A program made the translations under genes and the position numbers. Below the pieces are notes generated by a model. The model was given only the letters and a program-made list of their open reading frames with translations. It was not told where the DNA came from and searched no databases. From the NCBI GenBank assembly GCA_020310875.1, contig CM035406.1, positions 219,587,363 to 219,651,362 of the forward strand: a DNA stretch of 64,000 nucleotides, given 5' to 3'. The DNA comes from Ceratopteris richardii. Lineage: Eukaryota; Streptophyta; Polypodiopsida; Polypodiales; Pteridaceae. Below are positions 29,953-42,717 of the stretch, in pieces (the first letter of the stretch is position 1; every line of letters starts with the position of its first letter).

Positions 29953-31845
29953 TGTGAGGAGATGGTTGGATACACTCCAAAGATGAGGTGGTGCTGCACA
30001 AATCTTGCTCTACACCTACCAATGTAGCTTCATAGTACCTTATTAGAATCATTTAGATTCCCAAACGTGCATTTAGAGCCATAATATACCTTGGAGAATC
30101 ACCCTCAAATAGTTATGCCAAAACAGATAACTTTCAAAGTTGAAGGATTCCAAAAACTTTCTATTTATGTACTTGGCTCTTCTTAGAACTTTACTCAGTG
30201 CTCACTCATTGATTTCAATTGACCTGAGAGCTTTTAGACATAGCTAATTGAATTCTTGAGCTTGCTATATGAAGTTATTTCACTAATTTAGGATGAGTAC
30301 ATGATGAGAAATAATATTAAGAAGTTGGGGGTGTAATCCCGACTTCTGAGGAAGATGAGAGTGAATAGACATAGGTGACTTGCAGAGATCTTATCTCACA
30401 GTCTACTAAACCAAATAATACAAAAATTAATATCTAACAAATAGAAAGTCTAAAAAACATATAACAAGTTGAATCACATCCAATGAATGAGTACACGTAG
30501 AGAACCTATCAAAACAAATTCACTGAAATGAAGCCTTAGAAGTAGATAGAAATACACATGAAGTAACTTGCACTAATTGAAACAAATGTGTATAAATATG
30601 AATGTATGATACAAAGGATATGATGTAGGATTACTCATACATGTGTGGGATTAGTTTAGCCACAAGCTTGAAGCTCAATGGATCCTTCTTCACTCTCTTC
30701 TCCCACGACTAAAAGGTCATGTGTTTTTATAGATATGAGATAAATTTGAATTTCGAATGTGCCACCTAAAAGTGATCCTACCTTTTAGGATCTTGATTGA
30801 TTTGATTCCAGCTACTAGGTGGCTATGACTTGCATCTTGTAATTTCATGAGATTCCTTCAATCATCTACTTTTACATTTATCTCAAGTGTTAAATCTCAT
30901 TGCTTTTACAAGAGGTGTTCATATGTGTCTTATGAGTAGTCACTCTAGACTTTATGAGATAAGTCTTGATATTTGGTCAAGCATCAAGGCTTGCCAAACA
31001 TACCAACACTTGAGTAACTTTCACCATTCTTATTGGTGAAAGAAAAAATTGATCCTATTTCTTTTCCATTTATGTCTTTGATGGCATCAACTTACATCAT
31101 GGAGCTTTAAAACCATGTTAGGGTGCCAACCTAATCAGGATGTCTCGTCCAAGATTACTTTGGAATCATCTCTAAGTATCTTTTATACTTAGAGTTAGTA
31201 TTGAATATGTTGTTGGGTGGTTCAATACTTATGCATATATGACATTGGGCCCATGTCAAAACGAGAAAGATTTGTCTTGAAAAAATTTCCAAGTTTTCCA
31301 ATAACTTAGACTTTTTCAAGTACTTTTCCTTTTATAGTATTTCTTATCTTTTACTTTCTTATGGAGAAAGATATGATCATTACTTAATGTAAAATTTACA
31401 TTAAGTGTAAATGTCATTTTGAGGAGCCTCTTGGCATTTAAATTGAATGAGTCTAGCTAGGATAATTTTGCAAATTACCTTGAATTTCCTTTTCCCCAAA
31501 GTTCTTTCTTACCATTCAAAAGTAACCTTAACTATGGAGAGGAATGCTTATGGTGCAACAAAAATGGTGAAATGAACAAGAAACTCTAGTAGAAGCCTTT
31601 AGTTAGGCAACACCATAGAGATGCAAGATAGAGAGATAGAGATAAAATGATAAGATAGATAGAGTAAGGATCTCTCCTATGCATGGATATTGAAATGAGA
31701 ATGTGCCTTTTTCTTTCATTTTAAAGATGTGATTTTATACAAAAAGGACATAGTTCTAACCAATGAAAAGTAGATAAGGGTTAATTTAAGATTACACTCT
31801 TATTTGGAGAGGGTTCACACAGAAAATAAAATCTCATAGCCAACA
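29953..31845 (-). repeat. LTR sequences of two copia elements
   Basis: The block begins TGTGAGGAG (plus reading) just beyond the primer site at 29940, so its lower end is the 5' LTR of that copia element. Its upper end is an LTR start TGTTGG at 31845 (minus) next to the purine tract GCTGAAGGGGGAGGAT, so it belongs to the copia element above. Two minus-strand TATA-like boxes (CTATAAAAAC near 30730 and TGTATAAAATC near 31735) fit two LTRs. The border between them is not resolved. No gene is seen. Confidence 0.5.
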
Positions 31846-34800
31846 ATCCTCCCCCTTCAGCTTGATTATACAAGTAGTTCTTTGGGGACTATCCTTTACT
31901 CTAGGGTGGTACAAAAGTATGTTTCTTTCCCATGTACAAAGAAGGTGGTACACTATTTATATCTTTCCTTCAATAGACTCATGGGTGGTACTAGTCTTTC
32001 CCTATACAAATATGAGGATAGTACAGGAATGTTTTATAACACATCATCATAGGTGAAATTCACTAGAGCTTCTTCTTCTTCATTTGTCACCTCTGATGCT
32101 GCTATCCCTTTTGAAAACTCCTTTTTTGTTGTTGCCATTGTTGTTGTTGTTGCAAAATTGACAATTCTTTGTAGCATGATTGGTTTTACCACACATTTTG
32201 CAAGGATTAACTTGAAAGCAATATTTGGACAAATAATTTGTATGTCTATAATGAATGCATAGCTCTTACAACCAAAACATTTGTGGTGAATTCATTAGGA
32301 ATTTTTAGCTTATTTTCATGTTGTTGCAAGGAATTAATGGCATCCTCTAGCCTAGGGATAGGGTCCTTTTCTTTTAGAATAGTTAAAATTTGGCCAATTT
32401 ATCATTGGGCACTACACTTGAGTAGGACTTCTACTTGGTATTTGTTTTCAATGGGGCATTGCATGTAAGCTAATTGGTACAAATACTCTTTAGCTTATTT
32501 ACAAGGGTAGGAGTATCCTCTCATTGAGTCATGGTTAGGGAATAAAGTTCCATTTTAAGTGTCAAATTGTGTGGTGTTTGGATTTACATACTACCAATGT
32601 ACATGCTCCTGGGCAATCCAAGTTCCTCATCGAGGCTCTTTTTTGAACCACTTGAATCTCCATCAATGTCTTCAAAACCTATAGATGTTTTACTACCAAC
32701 AAAAAGCTTTTTTGTATCTTTCTTGGATGTATTTTATGAATTTTCTGGACGAAAATTTCCACGCAATCTTCCACTCCATGGATTTGAGTTGGAACTATTG
32801 CTTGGTGATGCATCTAGTCCACTCAGAACTTGAGATTCTGCACTTGATTTTTTAGAATTTTCTTTGTCATTTGGTTCAAGATTCAATCCTTGTTTTGCAT
32901 CTACATAGAAGCTTGACATTTCATCAAATACCAAATCTCTGCTTACCTTCACCTGTCATGTGAGCGAGTTATAACATTTATATCCCATTTGGTCAAGGGA
33001 GTACCCAATGAAGATACATGTTTTTGCTTTTGGATCAAGCTTCATTCTCAACTCATCTGGAATATGCACATTTGCAATACAACCAAAAACTTTCATATGT
33101 GATAAGTTTGGCTTTTTATCTGTAAAATTCTCTTTAAGTGTAACTTGATGTACAACAACAGTCAAAGTTGTGTTCATGATGTGTACAACAATATGCAGAG
33201 CTTGTGCCCAATAAAAATGAGGCATATTCTTCTTAGCCATCAAGGCTCTTGCTATTTCTGCATTTAGCAATGCCATTCTGTTGTGGTGTGTACCTGCATG
33301 AAAAATGACATCAAATTCCATGACTTTTAAGAAAGTTGCTAAACTCCTTTGACATGTATTGACCTCCTCCATCAGACCTTGATGTCTAAATATACTTTCC
33401 TATTTGATTTTTCACCATGGCCTTAAAGTTCTAGAAGTAAGTGAACACCTCACTCTTCTCTTTCATGAAATATACCCATATTTTCCATGTATGGTCATCA
33501 ATGAAAGTAACATAAAATCTGCAACTACCCATAGATGTGGTCTTTGCGGGACCCCAAACATCTGTATGTACTATTTGTAGTACATTCTCACTAACATGCT
33601 TGTCATGCAAAAATGATGCTCTTGACTATTTACCAAATTGACATGTTGCACATACCTTTTGCATTTCTGCAACTTTGAAATTTGGCCTCTACAAGTTTTG
33701 CATTTCCAATTTATTTGTGCTAGATCTCTATATCAATGATAAGTCCTGCACCTTTTGCAAACATGGCTACATTCATTCCAAGAATTCCCAGATTTAAGGT
33801 GAACATCCTACCCACTTTGTTTCCTTTGGCAATCAATCATCCATCGTGTTTATACTTTTCCATCAACAAAAACTGGAGTCTTTGTTATATTTGGAACATG
33901 CAGCACATCAACAAAATGTTTTACCTTCCCATCCTCCATAGACAGTGCTATGTCTCCTATATGCTCGATAGGGTGTGATGTGTCATCACCTGTTTCAACA
34001 TATCGAGGAACTAGAAATTTTTGCAAACTACTAAACCATTCTCCATGACTCATCATGTGATTTGAAGCACCTAAATCAACATACCAAACATTTTCATTCG
34101 ATTTTGAAACATCAGTAGACATCATATTCATCATATGATGTTGAACCATGAACAACTTTGCAGATTCATCTGTACTTGTGGATGCATAGTTGTTTTGCTT
34201 CCTTCTTTTTTTTTTTATTCTTCAACCTGCAATCACGTTCAAAATGTCTAGGTTTACCACAATTCTAGCATCCTTTACTGTCACTACTTGAATCAATTCT
34301 CTGGAAATTTCTATGGCCTCTTTGGCTCACCGTGCCTCGAAACTGCCCTTTGCCTCTTGCATGATTCTCATATTGACCTTGGTCTTGGTTACTATTTCCT
34401 CTTCCAATTTTGAAACCTCTACCTTTGCCTTTCCTCTGCCACATTATAATACCTACTCAGAATTAGATTTTCATTGGGAGTTTGAGTCCTCACCAAGATT
34501 CTTTTCTTTGATATCAACATGGATACCATATCAGCAAAATTCAAAATATTTTCTGTGGTCTATATAGAAGTTCTGAACTACTTATATGTAGCTCCTAAAC
34601 CATGAAGGCACACTTCCAACTTATCATCATCATCTACATTCATGCCTATAGATGCAAGGGACTCACATATGATTTTGATTTTCAAGGTGTAGTCACTTAC
34701 TGACATGCCCTTTTTCTCTAGTGTATGCAGCTTGTTCTTGAGTTGCAATTTTGGTGCCTTTGTATTGGTCTCATACAATGTGACCAAATTGTTCCAAGCC

Positions 34801-35110
34801 TCTTTCAGAGTCTTGGCATCCTATATGTGCCCAATCATGCTATCTTGTATGCAAAAAATAGCCAATACATTACCTTTCATGCTCCTTGATTCCATTCTTC
34901 ATACACTCTTAACTGGTCTACAGTATGGTTCCTCTCTGGTAACTATGGAGCATTTTCGTTCTCTCCTTCGATGTACTTCCAATAGCCTTTTCCTATGAGG
35001 AACTTCATCATATTGAATCTCCAAGAAAGGAAGTTGTTCTTGTCTAACTTATCGCTCATAAGCTGACTCATTCCATTTGCAATTGGCATTTCTACAACAA
35101 TTCACAACAT
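31846..35110 (-). mobile_element. Decayed copia element or composite
   Basis: Minus strand, in order: gag (34990-34200; LKNKLHTLEKKGMSVSDYTL with a CCHC knuckle near 34240-34270), protease (34155-33850; WYVDLGASNHMM), integrase parts (33650-32956; MKVFGCIANVHIPDELRMKL, IFIGYSLDQMGYKCYN), a Ser/Asn-rich linker (32952-32734), then a second gag-like piece with a zinc knuckle at about 32150-32212 and the purine tract at 31846. RT and RNase H are missing. The second gag piece suggests two elements or a non-autonomous derivative. It is broken, with more than ten breaks. Confidence 0.65.
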
Positions 35111-35399
35111 TGCAAAACACTACAAGTAGCACTTCTGCTTGAATACTGTTGCACTATGACGTGATAGTTTGATCTCAGAAAAACACAATTTTTGTGTAGC
35201 AACAGTACACAAAATTGCTTGAAATTCTGGATCTAGAATATATGAGTGTTGCCAAATAAGATGCAAGTTACAATTTTACAAATTGACCTAGACTTTCTAT
35301 GGGCCCCACCTTGCAAGCTTGAAAACAAGCTCGAGATGGCTCTGAAATAGAAATTCGACTCAAATTTGGGTAGCAAAGCATTTGATGAAGCTTGACCAC
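35111..35399. other. Non-coding junction
   Basis: About 290 bases of AT-rich sequence between the copia remains and the plus-strand gypsy tail. It could be 5' LTR remnant of the copia element. No confident primer site or gene is seen. Confidence 0.35.
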
Positions 35400-36530
35400 A
35401 ATAACATAAAAATTTGGGTGCCTAAGGAATTAGTTGCAGCTCAACAAGGGTGACTGCACATGTGAGTACCCAAGGAACTCTTATATACACAAAACCCTAG
35501 GCTCTCACTCATGAGAAAAGTCTCAACAAACAAGCCAAGGAGAAGCAAGAGTCAGAACCAAGCATAGAGATCAAAAGATGATCAACTCACCTCTTCGGCA
35601 ATGGTAAGAAGACAATCAAGAATGGTATGGGTTCAGAAGCCAAATGCACTAGTAGTCCCCATAGAACCAAAGAGCCAACCACAAGGGACACAAAATTTAA
35701 GGAACCATTGAGAGATGAAGAGGCCAAAAATGATTCGTATGCCATCAAACAGTGTTCTAAAATGGATCCCTATAAGGAGGAATGATCTGTTGTCATTCAA
35801 CCATCAATTGATTACATCATTTCAAGATCCAATGGATACCCCCAAACAAATATTGCATCAACATTTACAAGTATTACGGAAGCCTCAATGTGTGAAAACC
35901 ATGTGCCCTTGGCATACTGCCATCTTTTACACCACCCAACTCATGCATTTCCATAGTATGCACTAATATAGGGCCACATTACAAGGTCGTGCATAGACAC
36001 AATTGAGAATCCTGAGCACATGAGAAACATTTGGCATATGTAAACTATTTTATTGATACTAACATCTTTCTTCTTGTTTTGTGACACTATTCCAAAAAAA
36101 AAGAGGAACAAAGAAAAAAGAAAAAGAACACAAAAAAGGGAGTAGGGACAGGACCATGCACTTGAAGAATCTCATCGGTGAACCATCAACAAGGACATCC
36201 ATCAACATTGAAAGACATGCCAATGATCAATCACCGTGATGGGAGTACAACACAAAGAGATGAATATTGACCAACCTTTTCCCATGGTAAGAATCCCCTA
36301 CTTTGGCAACACTATAACAATGATAAATTAGGAAAAATCTTCATCAGCATACCCTTGAGCACTTAGCTCAAGACCCAATTTTTTTGCACCATACTTCTGA
36401 CCATGTATTCCCCAAATAAACATGCATAAGGACACATTACAAGGCATGCACAAGGCACATATTCTCTCCAACCCATAACACACTTACCCATCATCCATTA
36501 TGGGTTATGAGTACTTGGCATGACAACAAT
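35400..36530 (+). mobile_element. 3' tail of a Tat-like element (plus)
   Basis: It starts with ATTTGGGTGCCTAAGGA (IWVPK). At 35740-35930 the peptide LKWIPIRRNDLLSF matches LKWIPIRRITSFQD of the minus copy at about 42830. The non-coding part from 35945 (TAATATAGGGCCACATTACA) to 36510 (CCATCATCCATTATGGGTTA) is homologous to 42680-42120 of that copy. No long ORF follows the WVPK region here. Confidence 0.7.
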
Positions 36531-36534
36531 GTCG

Positions 36535-36612
36535 AGTGTCGTTTGAACAACAAGTCTCGTGATACTCAGCAAGTTTTGAGTGTCGTCTGAACAACAAGTG
36601 TTGTGTGTCGTG
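36535..36612 (+). repeat. Two-unit GAGTGTCGTYTGAACAACAAGT repeat before gag
   Basis: The unit of about 45 bases occurs twice (GAGTGTCGTTTGAACAACAA and GAGTGTCGTCTGAACAACAA), then decays. It sits upstream of a gag start, comparable in place with the leader arrays at 20150 and 52890. Confidence 0.55.
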
Positions 36613-36740
36613 CTAGTGAATTTAAGTGATATCTCATCCATGAGACTCCAAATTAAGAAAAAACTACATACAGATCTATAGATTTTGAAGACAGTACTTG
36701 GAGCGAAGGATTGTCCAGACGCATATAGAGCTATTAGTGA

Positions 36741-39700
36741 ATGAACTTGAGATCGAGAAGAGTCCTAGTAAGCCGAAGGAGTGTGGTGTCATCTGTAGGA
36801 AGTGTATCTGAGCCTAGTATTCATTCCCATTATTCTGAAACCTCGAGTGAGTCTGAAGAAGAAACCATTATGGCCTTAGAGGACATGCACGTCTCTGTAC
36901 CAATAGGAGGCCTAATTTCTATCATTGAGGGAGAGTACAAAACCTCCGTAGAATATGTGAACACCAATCAACATGAACTACCCATCTACATAGATGGATT
37001 GAACATATCAGTGGCTAGGCTGAAGAAAGCCAGAGATGCTCACATAGTGCCTAGACCAACAGTCAAGTACGTGGGAGGATTCTACATGGATAAAAGAGGG
37101 ATTTTGTATGCAGCCATGGAGCATCCAGAAAGCATCAACGAGCAAACGAAAGAAGGTAATGCCCAAAACCTTAATGAAGAGGGACATGAAGAACAGGTGT
37201 CAACCCTTAGTGGGAAGTCCATTGTAGTTAGGGTTTGGAGAGGAGACCTAATTCCCCAAGACAACTCCTTAATGGATGTCTACATGGGAAATGGAGTAGA
37301 TCATTTACTTAAAACCAACTCTTTATTATGGGAAGAAGTGACCAACCCAGCCACCATCTATGAGTTAAAAGATCCCGAAAACCCCTCTCATGTTACAAGC
37401 ATCAGAGACGATATTGGCCCATGATTGAATTGGAGAGAGCTAGGCTGAAATATCAAAACATTTCTGTATTCCCACCTAGGGATCAAGCCACTACTTCGCA
37501 AAATCCCCAAGGAACTCACCAACATTCGCCTTATCAGCATTCAGGGTAGACACAACAATAGAGCATTCTGGTTAGACCCCAAGTCTAGTTTGCTACACCT
37601 GGTGATAATCCCAACTATTGATCCCTTGCAAATGCAAAACCAAGAAATAGGATTCCTGTTCCTGAGAGACCACCAGTAGGAAGAGATCCAGGCATACCAA
37701 TAGGACGACCAATTTTCCCTGTAATGCCAAGACTGCCTGAACCTAGAAGAAGACTAAGAATAATTCGCATTGCCAAATGCATGAGAAGCCACTACGATGG
37801 TTCTAGTGAGCCATATAATCACATTGCTGAATTCAAACAAGTGGTGAGAGGTGAACAAGTAGAAGACTTCTTGATCCAATATGAATCATTTGGCCTAACC
37901 CTTACAAACACGGCCGTAGCATGGTTCCAACCCTTAGATCCTAATAATTTTCAAAACATGGAACAAGTATATCAGGAATTGATTGAGGAATTCACCAAGA
38001 CTAGAATAAAAAACAACTCTTCATCATTAATCCATAGTTTCAAATAGTCACCTACGAAATCAGTGAGGTTAGTAGTGAGACGATTCAAGCAATATGTGGA
38101 TACATGTCCTGTAGAAGAGAGGCCCGCTCAAAATAAAATGGTCTCATTATTCTTGGAAGGATTGGTGAATGGGTCATTGAGATCATTAGTATATGTGAAG
38201 AGAGTCCAAAGTTTACAAGAATGTATGAAGGAGTGTATCGATCTAGAGGATAATCTAGAGGAAGACTTAAAAATACCTCAAGGAAGTGTTAAGAGTGAGG
38301 ATATTGTTAGCAGTACTTCCAATCCCAAGAACAGTGTAGAAGAGATAGCCGATTTAGTGGCTAAGAAGCTTAATGTTCAAGGATACAGAAATCATCCCAA
38401 CAACTCTATGAGAGTGCCTATGCTCAAGAGATGCGTTCACTGTGGAGGTGACCACCCTTCTCACATGTGCAATAGGGGAGTAGTCCCACCACCTCCTTAT
38501 GCCTATAACAGACCACCCGCCCAGGGTTCAACTCATTACTGTAGCATAGAGCAAAGGTACACAAATCACAACATGGAGAATTGTCCTTACAATCGACAAC
38601 AGAGACCTACACAACCACCATTTAGGCCTTATGGATACCCCTCGAGAGATCAAGGACGAGAAGCCTATAGATACCCCTCATACAAGCAACAAGCACTTTG
38701 CACCACGACCGTATGCATATCAAGGATACAATCAACCTCAATTAGTGCTAGGACAACAAACACCTCACCCTCAGAATGTTGTCCCAGTGAAAATCGCTCA
38801 AATTTAAGAGAATCCTGAAAGGGCAATAGTACCAGCCACCCTATTGACTAGTACTAAGATTTATGATCAATCTTACAACCTTAGTCAAGCAAGTTATTCC
38901 ACCTATGAAAATACTATGACTGAGTATGGACAATACTATGGATCATATACATATGGATCGGATGGTTATGATAGCTCTAACGCATATGATCAGGACTATG
39001 TGTCATTAATGTACACTGCTTATAGAGCTCCAGTACCAACCGTGACCAATCAATAGACCACCTGCCCCTAGAGGACCATGTTATAGATGCAGAGGTGATC
39101 ACTTTATTAGAGAGTGTACATTGCCTAACCCACCACCACCTCAGAGAGTTTGGGAAGGTTACTACAGTGATTGTGGCAAGGAACACCTTTTTAGGGATTG
39201 CCCTAAAAGTCCCAATAAAATCAATCCCACTACACAAATAAATGTTATAGAAGTGTTAGAGTCATTAGGGAGTGATAAGGAATATACTCTGCCATTGAAA
39301 GCCATAACTAGGGCAAAAGCAAGAGAGACCTCCGAGAAATCCAAAAAAAATGATCACCAAAATAAAGAATCGAATCCCACAACACCAGAAGCAGTGGTAA
39401 ATTCTGAGGAGTCTAAGAAAAGTGCTAAGTCTAGAGGAACCCAAAGATGGAAGACTCATAGAGAAAAGATAAAAGATAAGAGACTGCAACAAAAGTTAGA
39501 GAAGAAGAATAATAAACAAAGCCAAGAGGAAAAACAAGAGCATGAAGGAAACCCTAACAAGGAGACAAAAAAGCATAAGAAACAAGAGGCAGGATCAGTT
39601 TTAGTCAATCCAATGCCAGAAGAGTTAGCCATGTGGATTAAAGAATATCAAGCACGAATAAAGACTGGCCCAACCATTGAGCAATACAACAGAGAATACC

Positions 39701-39939
39701 CAAGAGGTGACTTAGAGAAAGAAAGATTGAAGATATGTAAGAAGTTAATTGAAGTGGCTCAACAAACTTTCGAAAAACCTCTTCAACCCCTACCCAGAAC
39801 AAGAATTCTCGAAAAAGAATTTCATGAATGTGTAGCACCTATTCATCCTAGGGAAGGGAAGAAAAACAAGAACTATGAAGAAAATTGTTGTGAAAGTAAA
39901 GAAGAAGGATCGTTAATCCCTGAAGGAGATGCGGAATGA
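36741..39939 (+). CDS. Gypsy gag region (fossil, plus)
   Basis: N-terminal domain 36741-37424 with VPRPTVKYVGGFYMDKRGIL; gag core 37724-38818 with AVAWFQPLDPNNFQNMEQVY; zinc knuckle CVHCGGDHPSHMC (38432-38470). Next comes a Tyr/Ser/Asp-rich low-complexity part (38870-39020, YGQYYGSYTYGSDGYDSS). Two more knuckles follow, CYRCRGDHFIREC (near 39080) and CSDCGKEHLFRDC (near 39169). A highly charged Lys/Glu linker runs to 39939. The parts match the minus copy at 15945-19935. Three knuckles with a Tyr-rich spacer are more than most plant gags carry. It is broken, with a handful of breaks. Confidence 0.8.
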
Positions 39940-40272
39940 CCTAGAGACTTGTGAGCAAGAGTCCAAGAAGATAGATGGAAGAAAACAGAAGGAATTGAAC
40001 CACCTTTTGAGGAGTTAGAAGCAGTAGGTGAGCTTGAATTGTCAATCCTTGAATTAAACCCAGAAAGATCATCTCAACTTGAAAACAACAAAGATGAGGA
40101 AGACAGTGTGAATGTATTACCAAACTATATGGGGGAGTATGAACATACCTCCGAATTATATCATGTTCCCTCAGTGAGGAGAAAGGAGTAGAACCCATCA
40201 GTCCAAACCTCTGACATAGTACAACACCCTAAAAAAGTAAAAATCCCATGTACTCTGACTCTGGAAGAACTC

Positions 40273-40870
40273 TTGAAAGCAAAGCCTCAATTGAGAGAGA
40301 AAATCACCAGCCAATTAGAGACAAAGTCGGACAAGAGTGAGATGCGAGAGGAAGTAGCTACGATTAAAATCCCAGTTGATAAAGTTGGAGATTTCAGTGA
40401 GGGAGATGAAGGAAATACATGCCTCCCTATCACTTATATAGGATATACAACAAAAGCCATATTAGATTCAGGAGCTAGAGTAGGAATCGCTACCAAAGAA
40501 CTATGGTAGAAATGGGGAGCCAGCTTTACGACCTACCAAAATGAAGATTCAAATGGCAGATGGACACACGGAGTGACCCTCAGGATTATTGGAAAAATTA
40601 GTATTTACCACTTGCAGAGTTGAATTCGAGTACACCTTAGCAATATGTCAATTCGAAAAGGCTAGCAATTATGAGATGATACTTGGAAGGCCTTTCATGA
40701 GAGAGCTCAAGGTAGTGCAAGACTGGTGAAAAGACGCAGTGTACTTGCAGCATGGAGGAATGACGACTAGGATAAATATCCATACTTATACTTATCAAGA
40801 TGTCCGTCCTCTGCAATGGAACCCGATACACAAGGAAGATGATAATTTATCCATTCATAGTGTAGGATCT
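40273..40870 (+). CDS. Gypsy protease region (fossil, plus)
   Basis: The acidic lead DFSEGDEGNTCLPITY is followed by the active-site loop ILDSGARVGIA. The core-strand motif EMILGRPFMREL and the tail RPLQWNPIHKEDDN come next, in the order seen at 15945-16475. It is broken at a few points. Confidence 0.75.
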
Positions 40871-41149
40871 AGTAGTTAACCATGGATGAACGAAGATACT
40901 CACCTATGGATGTGTAAGGCAGCTAAAAGGGAAGAAGAAAGGAGAGAAAGATGGCAGCCAGGACAAGGAACATCTAGACTTGTAGAAGATCCCGCCTACA
41001 TGCCTTAAATATTCTAAGATGAAGAATTAGAACCCCATGGTTGGATGGAGATTATAGCCACCCTAGACGTATGTGTAAATGAAGAAGTAATAACTATGAA
41101 TGAGTGCATAGATGAGGAAGGATATGATGTAAATCTATACATGGCCATT
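40871..41149 (+). other. Protease-to-RT spacer, cut by the minus-strand element
   Basis: The plus frame continues with acidic spacer-type peptides (MEIIATLDVCVNEEVITMNE) until 41149, where the LTR of the minus Tat-like element starts. The bases CCATT at 41145-41149 are the candidate target duplication. The partner copy at the far end was not found. Confidence 0.5.
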
Positions 41150-41777
41150 TGTCACTCTAGCACAATGGTGAGTACCAACGTGAGGAGCCTCACCTCATAA
41201 ATGTCAATCCGTGGAGACGTGAGGACCAGTATGAAGACCAAGAGCAAGTGAAGTGCACAAGTGCGTGAGTGAAAGCATACAAGCATGCACACACATACAC
41301 ACACACACGCACAAAGTAAGAGCAAAGAGTGGAACAATGGAAGGACTTCGATTACAAAGGAACTCTCTTACAAAGCTGAAATATACAACAAGCTAACCTC
41401 CCAAATGAGCTCTCCAGCCCTTTTTATAGTTTTTTGAGTGGTTTTGGCCCTATCTAGACCTAGTGTCCGGCCTAGTTAAAAATAAGGTTCGAAGGCTTAT
41501 TTGGGGACTCAAACGGAATCTAAAAATTATGAAAATTGGTAGGATGATACTTCTAATACTCCTCAAGCTCAAGGACTCCTTGGCTTGAAAAAAATGGAGT
41601 TGTAAAAATATAAAATGGTATTTACAATATTTTTTAGTGATAAAAATCACTCGTTTTATAGAGATTTCTTATGAAAAATTGACATGTGCTTCTTGGAGCT
41701 CCCTACATGCTCCTTCTTCTTGTGTGTCCACTTCATTGATGCGCTTCACTGCTTGTGTGTGACCTTGATTTTCAACA
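41150..41777 (-). repeat. 3' LTR of the minus Tat-like element
   Basis: 628 bases, TGTTGA...GTGACA. It carries CTAGGCCGGACACTAGGTC, a TATA motif ACTATAAAAAGGGC near 41430 and the TG-rich microsatellite near 41285-41320. It defines the full LTR length for the family. Confidence 0.85.
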
Positions 41778-41786
41778 CCCCCCCCC

Positions 41787-42717
41787 TCTAGAGTCTATCG
41801 TCCCAGACAGACCCTTGTTGTAGTGGTTGTTCCATATAGTGTGTTGAGAGATAGTGTCCATCATCATGTATCCACAAGAGTGGTACATCTTCCAAACGTA
41901 GCTTGGACAATTGTCTGGTTCATCATTTTATCATTGCTTCTTTGTAGGGACTTCTTCCTTGTATTCGAGCTTAATGGTGTCTTTGTGAGCTTCCAAAAAT
42001 TGCAAGCTACTCAAAAGAGTTTGCCAATGTTGGTTATGAGCAACTCTTGTGGTGGATTGCTGCCTTGCTCTTGTTGTTGTCACCCTAATGTCCTCTAATT
42101 CTTCCAAAGATGGCTTTCCTCGTTTTCATGCCAAGTACTTGTAACCCATAATGGATGATGGGTAAGTGCATTAGTGCATGGGTTGGAAGAAGAATGTGCC
42201 TTGTGCACGGCCTTGTAATATAGCCCTATGCATGCATACTTGGGAAATGCATTGGAAGCATTATGGTGCAAGAAGTTGGGTCTTGAGCTAAGTGCTCAAG
42301 GGTATGCTGACAAAGAGGTTTCTTAATCCATCATGGTTATCATGTTGCCAAAGTAGCCAGTTCTTACCATGTTCAAATGTCCATCGATATTCATCTCTTC
42401 GTGATGTTGTCCAGCATGGTGATTGACCATCGACTTATCTTCCGTTGTTGATGGATGTCCTTGTTGATGGTTCATGATGGAGGTGCTTCAAGCACACAGT
42501 CCTGTCCTCTCTCTTTGTATTCTCTCTCTCATCTTTAGTAAGAAGAAAGGTCACAAAATAAGAAGAAAGGTGTTAGTATCACTAAAATATTGTACATATG
42601 TCAAGGGTATCTTATGTGCCTGGGATTCTCAATTGTGTCTATGCACGGCTGTGTGATGTGGCCCTATATTAATGCATACTTTGGAAATGCATGACCTGAA
42701 TGGTGCAAAAGACAAGA
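41787..42717 (-). other. Non-coding tail between WVPK linker and LTR
   Basis: About 930 bases, homologous to 35945-36510 on the plus strand. Contains CATCATCCATTATGGG and TATTAATATAGGGCCACA. In the copy at the window start, this place holds the 1,360-residue ORF instead. Confidence 0.6.

Noticed and set aside
35341-35356. Primer-binding site (GCTCTGAAATAG) for the copia element at 31846-35110
   Set aside because: Only the first half matches the initiator-Met complement, and no LTR end is recognisable next to it.
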